Shown one piece after another: positions 1 through 5,179 of a stretch of DNA of 13,134 bases. How positions within the stretch are numbered: the stretch's first letter is position 1; the number at the start of each line of letters is the position of its first letter. Location of the stretch: positions 1 to 13,134 of the forward strand of contig CAYWOC010000044.1 in NCBI GenBank assembly GCA_964459845.1. Direction: 5' to 3'. The stretch is from CALZFJ01 sp964459845. GTDB lineage: Bacteria; Bacteroidota; Bacteroidia; Bacteroidales; Muribaculaceae. Below the pieces are notes generated by a model. That model was not told the origin of the DNA. It saw only the letters and a program-made list of their open reading frames with translations, and ran no database searches. A program made the position numbers and the translations under genes.

Positions 1-92
1 TGTTTTTCATATATTTTTTTACCGAAAGTGTGCACTTCGTTTTGGAATTTACACTCGTTGGCGGAATTTAATGACCGCCAAAAACTCTGCTG

Positions 93-344
93 TTATTCGA
101 TAAGATAATTGGGACTATTTGTAGCTTTGCCATTATCTTCTATCAATGCTGCTGTTCTAAATGGATGTATGGCTTGCTTTCGAAAAGTTTCTCTTGAATT
201 TTCTGCATATATTATACCATAGTTCTCAGCTATAAAAGCTATAATATAATGTATCCTTATCCAATCATTTGTAGCATCAGCCCAAGACATTCCTTTTTTA
301 AGTTTTGCCAAATGGTGAGAAACAGTCCTTTCATGTGGCTCATC
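93..344 (-). pseudogene. Fragment of BsuBI/PstI-family restriction endonuclease (N-terminal helix-turn-helix part)
   Basis: The open frame between stops at 345-347 and 93-95 encodes about 83 residues. Residues read ERTVSHHLAKL, then MSWADA, then a stretch with YAENSRETFRKQAIHPF and finally TNSPNY. This order matches what I know of the N-terminal domain of BsuBI/PstI type II restriction endonucleases (ERSALxLLAL..., W, then YAxNTRETxRRQxxHQF...TNSPxxxY). Full family members run to several hundred residues. Here the frame stops right after NSPN-YLIE, and neither the catalytic domain nor a partner methyltransferase is present. No ATG or GTG lies in frame at the 5' end; the first possible starts are TTG at 309-311 and ATG at 288-290. 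A -7-like TATATTTG lies on the minus strand at 367-374. I read it as a relic of a lost restriction-modification system. An orphan small DNA-binding protein is a less likely alternative. Confidence 0.55.
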
Positions 345-477
345 TTAATGGAGTTGTTGGTGATTGCAAATATAGATTTTTTCACTTATATGACAGAAAA
401 ATATATGTTAATAAGCATTAACATATTGTATATTTGGCATATATGTGTAAAAACGTCAGCATAAATGATAAAACCAC

Positions 478-508
478 TTTGATACTGCGCTCTTTTATAG
501 TATCTTTG
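478..508 (+). promoter_or_regulatory. Bacteroidota-type promoter for obgE-pgeF
   Basis: TTTG at 478-481 is followed after 19 bases by TATCTTTG at 501-508. This matches the known Bacteroides -33/-7 pattern (TTTG, TAnnTTTG). Transcription would begin near 515, giving a leader of about 95 bases before the obgE ATG. Confidence 0.6.
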
Positions 509-577
509 CATAAGATAAGCTGCACCTCGGCAAAAATGTCCAAATAAAATTTGGCATATTCTGCTCTCGATTTGCAC

Positions 578-585
578 TATCTTTG
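578..585 (+). promoter_or_regulatory. Second -7 element upstream of obgE
   Basis: TATCTTTG recurs here, 77 bases after the first copy, and is again followed by a similar GCA-AAGA-type stretch. The nearest -33-like TTTGG (550-554) is about 23-24 bases away, wider than usual. It may be a weaker tandem promoter with a leader under 20 bases. Confidence 0.4.
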
Positions 586-610
586 CACAAGACAAATCAT
601 TATTTTATTT

Positions 611-1795
611 ATGGCTGGTTCTAACTTTATCGATTACGTTAAGATTATGTGCCGCTCGGGAAAGGGCGGTCGTGGCTCACTTCACTTTTTCCGCGGGAAG
701 TATATTCCTAAGGGCGGTCCCGACGGAGGCGACGGAGGCCGTGGTGGACATGTGATTCTGCGCGGAAACCGCAACTTGTGGACACTGCTGCACTTGAAGT
801 ATCAACGCCATGTGTTTGCCACCAACGGTGAATCTGGCGGTGCCAACCGCAGTTTCGGAAAGGATGGTGAGGACAGAATAATAGAAGTGCCTTGTGGAAC
901 GGCTGTATTTGATGCCGAAACGGGACAATTCTTATGTGACGTGACCGAAGACGGTGAAGAGATAAAGTTGCTGAAAGGCGGTCGTGGCGGACTCGGAAAC
1001 TGGCACTTCAAGAGTGCCACAAACCGCACTCCACGCTATGCTCAACCCGGCGAACCGGCTATCGAGAAAACCGTGATATTGGAGCTGAAGCTGCTTGCCG
1101 ACGTTGGTCTTGTGGGATTTCCTAATGCAGGAAAATCCACACTGCTGTCAGCAATTTCGGCGGCTAAGCCAAAAATAGCCAATTATCCGTTTACTACACT
1201 TGAACCAAATCTCGGCATAGTGAGTTACCGCGACCGCCAGTCGTTTGTCATGGCTGACATACCCGGTATCATCGAGGGTGCAAGCGAGGGCAAAGGCCTC
1301 GGTCTTCGCTTCCTGCGTCACATCGAGCGCAATGCCGTGCTGCTGTTCATGATTCCAGCCGACACCGACGACATCCGCAAGGAATACGACATCTTGTGCA
1401 ACGAGCTTCAGACCTTCAACCCCGACCTGGTGGATAAGCCCCGCGTACTTGCCATCACAAAATGCGATATGCTCGACGATGAGCTTATGGACGAGATGCG
1501 AAGTTATCTGCCTGAAGGGGTACAGGTAGTATTCATCTCATCGGTAACCGGACTTGGACTGACTGAGCTTAAAGACTTGCTTTGGCGTGTAATCAACGAC
1601 GACCGAAACCGCATACCTACCAAAATCACCCACCGCGACCTTGACGTGCACCACCGTGTGCAGGAGGAGGATGAATTCATTTTCGAGCCTGAACCTATGG
1701 ATGACGACGACAATATGGGCGGAACAATGCTCGACGAAGATGATTGGGACGATGAATATTGGGAGGAAGACCACAAGGATGACAAAGGTTATTGA
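611..1795 (+). CDS. obgE: GTPase ObgE/CgtA
   Basis: Essential Obg-family GTPase acting in late 50S ribosome assembly and in growth/stringent control in the cytoplasm. The protein is 394 residues starting at ATG 611; a longer frame from TTG 551 runs through the promoter region and is rejected. Residues 1 to about 160 are the glycine-rich Obg fold (SGKGGRGSLHF, GGDGGRGGHV). The G domain follows with P-loop GFPNAGKST (169-177), switch I YPFTTLEPNLG, G3 DIPG (216-219), G4 TKCD (283-286) and G5 SSVTGLGL. The C-terminus is a highly acidic tail rich in D and E (EPEPMDDDD...DEDDWDDEYWEED), variable among Obg proteins. Its last 17 bases overlap pgeF, so the two are probably translated together. On the plus strand the gene is C-rich in its 3' half, which fits a position left of a replication origin and head-on to replication. 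Confidence 0.97.
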   Translation: MAGSNFIDYVKIMCRSGKGGRGSLHFFRGKYIPKGGPDGGDGGRGGHVILRGNRNLWTLLHLKYQRHVFATNGESGGANRSFGKDGEDRIIEVPCGTAVFDAETGQFLCDVTEDGEEIKLLKGGRGGLGNWHFKSATNRTPRYAQPGEPAIEKTVILELKLLADVGLVGFPNAGKSTLLSAISAAKPKIANYPFTTLEPNLGIVSYRDRQSFVMADIPGIIEGASEGKGLGLRFLRHIERNAVLLFMIPADTDDIRKEYDILCNELQTFNPDLVDKPRVLAITKCDMLDDELMDEMRSYLPEGVQVVFISSVTGLGLTELKDLLWRVINDDRNRIPTKITHRDLDVHHRVQEEDEFIFEPEPMDDDDNMGGTMLDEDDWDDEYWEEDHKDDKGY

Positions 1796-2576
1796 AAATC
1801 TTGACATCAAAAACAACTGTAACGGCAGCATATATGCATTCTCCACTCTGCGTGGACTGAACGGCGATGCTGCCGATAATTATTCGTGCTTCAATGTGTG
1901 CGACTACACTGGCGATACACCGCAGCATGTGGCTAAGTGCCGCCATGAGCTGTGCCAGCTTCTCTCAATAGAACCATCACACCTCATTATGCCTCGGCAG
2001 ACTCACACCGACCGCGTCGCAATAGTGGATGATACACTCATTGCCACCGATGACGCAATGCGCTCATCTCTTCTGCAAGACATTGACGCACTCGTCACCG
2101 CTGTGCCAAATGTGGCAATAGGCGTGAATACCGCCGATTGTGTGCCTATCATATTTTGCGACCCAAGCACCGGAATATTAGGAGCGGCTCATGCTGGATG
2201 GAAAGGAACAGTGATGCGAATAGGCGCACGCACAGTGGAAGCTATGATTGCCCTCGGAGCGCACGCCGATGATATCGAAGCTGTGATAGGACCATCAATA
2301 TGCCCTCAATGCTTCGAGGTGGGCGACGAAGTTGTAAAACAATTCATCGACAACAACCACAGCCACTCTATAATTCACCGAAACTTCTCAACCGGCAAGG
2401 CGCACATCGACCTATGGAAAGCCAACTACCTCACACTTGTCGAAGCCGGAATTGCTCCCGAAAACATAAGTATTTCTGGCAACTGCACACGCTGCAATCC
2501 TTCACACTATTTTTCTGCCCGACGCATAGGAATAAAATCTGGTCGCATATTCACAGGCATAATACGAAAAGTTTAA
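1779..2576 (+). CDS. pgeF: Peptidoglycan editing factor PgeF / YfiH-LACC1 family (multicopper polyphenol oxidase fold)
   Basis: 265-residue member of the YfiH/DUF152/LACC1 family. Bacterial members have been described as keeping wrong residues out of peptidoglycan precursors, and family members also act as purine nucleoside phosphorylase/adenosine deaminase enzymes. The three metal-binding residues expected of the family are visible: H76 in PRQTHTDRV, C121 in NTADCVPI and H138 in GAAHAGWKGT. GPSICPQCFEVG and a C-terminal NCTRC...YFSARR also match the family. I chose ATG 1779 because it gives the family's usual length; the frame stays open to 1641, but that part reads obgE out of frame. It overlaps the obgE stop by 17 bases, so translational coupling is likely. 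No T-run terminator follows directly. Confidence 0.93.
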   Translation: MTKVIENLDIKNNCNGSIYAFSTLRGLNGDAADNYSCFNVCDYTGDTPQHVAKCRHELCQLLSIEPSHLIMPRQTHTDRVAIVDDTLIATDDAMRSSLLQDIDALVTAVPNVAIGVNTADCVPIIFCDPSTGILGAAHAGWKGTVMRIGARTVEAMIALGAHADDIEAVIGPSICPQCFEVGDEVVKQFIDNNHSHSIIHRNFSTGKAHIDLWKANYLTLVEAGIAPENISISGNCTRCNPSHYFSARRIGIKSGRIFTGIIRKV

Positions 2577-2630
2577 ACCCATCTTGTCGTATTTAGGATT
2601 AGATTCCATTAATGTATCGACAATGCAAAT

Positions 2631-2668
2631 GATGGAAGAATGTATCGCTCTTGCATATATCTTTCATC
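2631..2668. other. Imperfect hairpin downstream of pgeF
   Basis: GATGGAAGA (2631-2639) pairs with TCTTTCATC (2660-2668) with one G-U pair. An inner ATGTA/TGCAT helix (2640-2644, 2652-2656) continues the stem. No T-run follows, so it is not a standard intrinsic terminator, but it could stabilise or end the obgE-pgeF transcript. Confidence 0.3.
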
Positions 2669-2695
2669 AACAATATCATCACATATTCGCCAATG

Positions 2696-2728
2696 TTATC
2701 AACAAGTTGTAAATAACTGTTGATAACA
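2696..2728 (+). repeat. 33-base box array, copy 1
   Basis: Starts with TTATCAACAAG and ends with TGTTGATAACA, so its outer parts form an inverted pair of boxes around a third weak box (TGTAAATAA, 2708-2716). It matches copy 2 at 3056-3088 at 31 of 33 positions. Confidence 0.85.
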
Positions 2729-2932
2729 TTAAATTAATTTTTACAATCAATTATATAAAAGCATTTTACGCACAATACAGATTGTTGATAAATCTGTTAT
2801 AATATGGTCAATACGTTAGTTTTTACACAGCTTTGAAACAATGTTATCCACAGTTATTAACCGCACAGAATTTTGTTTAACTCCAAATAATTCACCATAC
2901 ATACAAACTGACTGACTTATGTTAAACAAAAA

Positions 2933-2973
2933 GCACCCAAGAAGCGGTAGCTGCTGCCATACTTCTTGGATGC
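2933..2973 (-). terminator. Intrinsic terminator on the minus strand
   Basis: Arms 2933-2944 and 2962-2973 pair over 12 positions with one mismatch (core CCAAGAAG/CTTCTTGG). An inner helix GGTAG/CTGCC (2946-2950, 2954-2958) closes the loop. Read on the minus strand it is followed by TTTTTGTTT, as an intrinsic terminator should be. The only minus-strand gene upstream is spoU, whose stop is about 185 bases away, so this would end a long spoU 3' region that crosses the right half of the box cluster. A separate short RNA ending here is possible, but I see no clear promoter for one. Confidence 0.6.
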
Positions 2974-3055
2974 CTTGATTTTCCATTAGAAAACTACAGT
3001 AAGAATTGTAATTTTTATTGTTATCAACAGTGATGATAATACGTTTCTCACACAC

Positions 3056-3088
3056 TTATCAACAAGCTGTGAATAACTGTTGATAACA
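3056..3088 (+). repeat. 33-base box array, copy 2
   Basis: Second copy of the array at 2696-2728, offset by exactly 360 bases and differing at two positions (3067 and 3071). The second change turns the central box into a perfect DnaA box (TGTGAATAA, 3068-3076). Confidence 0.85.
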
Positions 3089-3157
3089 CTTATTATTGAT
3101 TTATTAATATTTAATTTTCAGAATATTATATATTAGCGAATATGTTAATAACGCTGT

Positions 3158-3688
3158 TCATTTATGCATAGATTTGAAGAAATCCCACATAATAATCCCG
3201 GCAGTTATCGACACATTCAGCGAATGTTTAGTACCGCACTGTGGAATCTCAATGCAGCAGTCGCTCTTATCCACAGCTTCCTGCTTCACTCCCTTCACCT
3301 CGTTACCAAAAATTATGGCATACTTTTCACCATCCTTGACAACAAATTGTGGAAGACTTATACTGCCCTGAACTTGCTCAATAGAACAAATTTTATAACC
3401 TTTGTCCCTAAGTTCATCAATGGCATGGCACACATCATCGCAATATGTCCAATCCACTGACTCCTCGGCGCCTAAAGCCGTCTTGTGAATATCGGGATGT
3501 GGCGGAGTGGCCGTGATTCCGCACAGATATATGCGCTCCACAACAAAAGCATCGGCTGTGCGAAACACAGAGCCTATATTATTCAAGCTGCGCACATCGT
3601 CGAGAACCACCACAAGAGGTATCTTATCGACAGCCTTAAATTCCTCACAAGAGATGCGGTGCAGCTCCATCATTGATTTCTTCTTCAT
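3158..3688 (-). CDS. TrmH/SpoU-family RNA 2'-O-methyltransferase
   Basis: 176-residue SPOUT-class methyltransferase using S-adenosylmethionine to methylate a ribose 2'-OH of tRNA or rRNA. The three SpoU motifs are present: motif 1 NNIGSVFRTADAF (36-48) with the catalytic-type arginine R43, motif 2 IIFGNEVKGV (125-134), and motif 3 IPQCGTKHSLNVSITAGI (148-165), which forms the knot and the cofactor site. It is compact, without an L30e-like N-terminal substrate domain, so it resembles TrmH/TrmL more than RlmB; the target RNA cannot be told. The start is ATG 3688. It diverges from nadA across 3689-4151 and lies between two DnaA-box-like clusters. Its sense strand is G-rich (plus strand C-rich), as expected for a gene leaving an origin to its right. 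Confidence 0.92.
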   Translation of the reverse strand: MKKKSMMELHRISCEEFKAVDKIPLVVVLDDVRSLNNIGSVFRTADAFVVERIYLCGITATPPHPDIHKTALGAEESVDWTYCDDVCHAIDELRDKGYKICSIEQVQGSISLPQFVVKDGEKYAIIFGNEVKGVKQEAVDKSDCCIEIPQCGTKHSLNVSITAGIIMWDFFKSMHK

Positions 3689-3719
3689 AACTTATTGTGA
3701 TATAGTAATAATACGTCTG

Positions 3720-3751
3720 CAAAATTACATATTTTTTATGCTATTCACAAC
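3720..3751 (-). promoter_or_regulatory. Probable spoU promoter
   Basis: On the minus strand, GTTG (3748-3751) is followed after 20 bases by TAATTTTG (3720-3727), fitting the Bacteroidota -33/-7 pattern with one mismatch. The -33 end overlaps a DnaA-box-like CTATTCACA at 3741-3749, so binding there could affect spoU transcription. Confidence 0.45.
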
Positions 3752-4014
3752 TTGTTAATAACGTGTGAAAGGCGTTTAATAATTAAATAGGAAATTCTGC
3801 CTAAATAATTTTGAAATTGAAACTATTATTTCATATAACACGCATTTTTTATGGTCAAAAAAAGTTAGCACTTATTTTTGTCGCCACTATCAACATCTAT
3901 TTCTGTGGTTATTGATAGGTGATTAAGTGGAAAATTATTAACTTTGCACATTATTAACATGATGTTGATAATGTTTGCAATCTATTGATTGACACACTTA
4001 AAGAATGTTGATAA
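3741..4014. other. Right DnaA-box-like cluster in the spoU-nadA divergent gap
   Basis: The gap 3689-4151 has no gene. It holds TTAT[C/T]AACA-type 9-mers at 3753-3761(-), 3951-3959(+), 3963-3971(-) and 4006-4014(-), plus near matches CTATTCACA (3741-3749) and CTATCAACA (3887-3895). The 3951 and 3963 copies face each other across three bases and form a palindrome. CTATCAA/TTGATAG (3887-3893, 3912-3918) is another inverted pair. An exact 11-mer, TGTTAATAACG, occurs here (3753-3763) and left of spoU (3143-3153). The stretch 4015-4151 is very AT-rich. Together with the left cluster this would form a two-part origin around spoU; perfect TTATNCACA boxes occur only in the left cluster and in spoU. 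Confidence 0.5.
3939..3946 (+). promoter_or_regulatory. Possible -7 element for nadA-leuS
   Basis: TAACTTTG followed by CAC fits TAnnTTTG. The best upstream -33-like sequence (ATTG, 3911-3914) is about 24 bases away, so support is weak. It would give a leader of roughly 200 bases containing three box-like 9-mers. Confidence 0.35.
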
Positions 4015-4151
4015 TATATTAATATCCATTTATCTCAGTTTAAGAACTTATTTTGCAAGAAAACGGATAAAAAGTTATCACTGGAATTAACAGACTATTA
4101 ATAATATCATAAGATTAAGTTTTTAAAGAAAAAAATAAAAATATATTTATT

Positions 4152-5144
4152 ATGATTAACGTTGATAACGGTTACGTGGATGCACCTATTGAAGATGGCA
4201 TCGACCTCAGAAGCGAAATTCTGCGACTGAAGAAAGAGAAGAACGCTGTGATTCTTGCCCACTATTACCAGCGTCCGGAAATTCAGGATATAGCCGACAA
4301 CATAGGCGACAGCTTGGCTCTTGCCCAAATGGCAGCAAAGAGCGATGCCGACATCATTGTGATGTGCGGAGTCCACTTCATGGGCGAGACTGCGAAAATA
4401 CTTTGTCCCGACAAGAAAGTGATAGTGCCAGATATGAGTGCCGGTTGCAGCCTTGCCGACAGTTGCCCTGCACCAGAGTTTGCCGAATATGTGAAGCAGC
4501 ATCCTGGCTACACTGTTATCAGCTATGTGAACACAAGTGCGGCAGTGAAAGCCTTCACCGACATTGTGGTCACATCGTCGAATGCAAAGCAGATAGTGGA
4601 AAGCTTGCCCAAGGATGAAAAGATAATCTTCGGTCCCGACCGCAACCTCGGGAACTACATAAATTCGATAACCGGCAGGGAGATGCTGCTGTGGGACGGC
4701 GCTTGCCATGTGCATGAGCAGTTCTCTATAAACAAGATTCTTGAGCTGAAGAAGCAGCACGGCAATGCGCAGGTGCTTGTGCATCCAGAGTGCCGCAAAC
4801 CGGTGCAGATGATTGCCGACAAGGTAGGTTCTACACAGGCACTGCTCAACTATGCGATAGACAGCGATTGCGACACATTCATTGTAGCCACCGAGAGCGG
4901 AATATTGCATGAGATGCAGAAGCGATGCCCGCACAAGACGTTTATCCCGGCTCCTCCCGAAGACGGCAAATGCTCGTGCAATGAATGTGCATACATGAAG
5001 CTGATAACACTTGAGAAGCTCTATAATTCGCTTAAATATGAGCTGCCTGAAGTGAATGTGTATGCCGACATAGCAAAGCGTGCTATAAAGCCAATTCAGC
5101 GTATGCTCGACATTTCAAGTAAGCTCGGGCTTATTAAGAAGTAA
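4152..5144 (+). CDS. nadA: Quinolinate synthase A
   Basis: 330-residue [4Fe-4S] enzyme that condenses iminoaspartate with dihydroxyacetone phosphate to make quinolinate in de novo NAD synthesis. The three cluster cysteines can be placed by family pattern: C99 in DMSAGCSLAD, C185 in GACHVHE and C279 in CSCNECAYM. Other family sequences are LAHYYQRPEIQDIAD (35-49), CGVHFMGETAKIL (72-84), GPDRNLG (161-167), HPEC (211-214) and TESGILH. Length is typical. The start is ATG 4152, after a run of A and T with no clear ribosome-binding site, as is usual in Bacteroidota. The usual partner nadB is not in the window. leuS follows after 35 bases, so the two are probably co-transcribed. Confidence 0.96.
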   Translation: MINVDNGYVDAPIEDGIDLRSEILRLKKEKNAVILAHYYQRPEIQDIADNIGDSLALAQMAAKSDADIIVMCGVHFMGETAKILCPDKKVIVPDMSAGCSLADSCPAPEFAEYVKQHPGYTVISYVNTSAAVKAFTDIVVTSSNAKQIVESLPKDEKIIFGPDRNLGNYINSITGREMLLWDGACHVHEQFSINKILELKKQHGNAQVLVHPECRKPVQMIADKVGSTQALLNYAIDSDCDTFIVATESGILHEMQKRCPHKTFIPAPPEDGKCSCNECAYMKLITLEKLYNSLKYELPEVNVYADIAKRAIKPIQRMLDISSKLGLIKK

Positions 5145-5179
5145 CTCATAGAAGAAAACAAAAAAATCACATATAAAAA

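Larger units (their letters stand above)
2696..3153. other. Left DnaA-box-like cluster of a candidate chromosomal origin (oriC)
   Basis: This is the main content of the gene-free stretch 2577-3157. TTAT[C/T]AACA 9-mers lie at 2696-2704(+), 2718-2726(-), 2783-2791(-), 3021-3029(+), 3056-3064(+), 3078-3086(-) and 3143-3151(-). Perfect matches to the DnaA box TTATNCACA are TTATCCACA at 2844-2852(+) and TTATTCACA at 3068-3076(-), with another TTATCCACA inside spoU at 3267-3275(+). Blocks at 2727-2760 and 3089-3142 are nearly all A and T and could be the unwinding element. Plus-strand GC skew is negative to the left and through spoU, and positive from nadA onward. The box consensus is established knowledge; that this is oriC is inference. 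Alternatively these are operators of a repressor with a TTATCAACA-like site. Confidence 0.6.

Noticed and set aside
551..610. Upstream extension of obgE from TTG 551
   Set aside because: It would translate the second -7 promoter element; Obg proteins start close to MAGSNFIDYVKI, which is ATG 611.
1641..1778. Upstream extension of pgeF to ATG 1641
   Set aside because: The 46 extra residues are the acidic tail of obgE read in another frame; ATG 1779 gives the normal family length.
2816..3055. 79-residue minus-strand open frame in the gene-free stretch
   Set aside because: It runs through DnaA-box-like sites and the terminator hairpin, has no recognisable domain, and its composition follows AT-rich noncoding DNA.
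2696..3088. CRISPR array
   Set aside because: Only two copies of the 33-base unit 360 bases apart, with no regular short spacers and no cas genes.
3689..4151. Riboswitch or attenuator upstream of nadA
   Set aside because: No conserved riboswitch core, leader peptide or T-run hairpin could be found; the repeats are better explained as protein-binding boxes.
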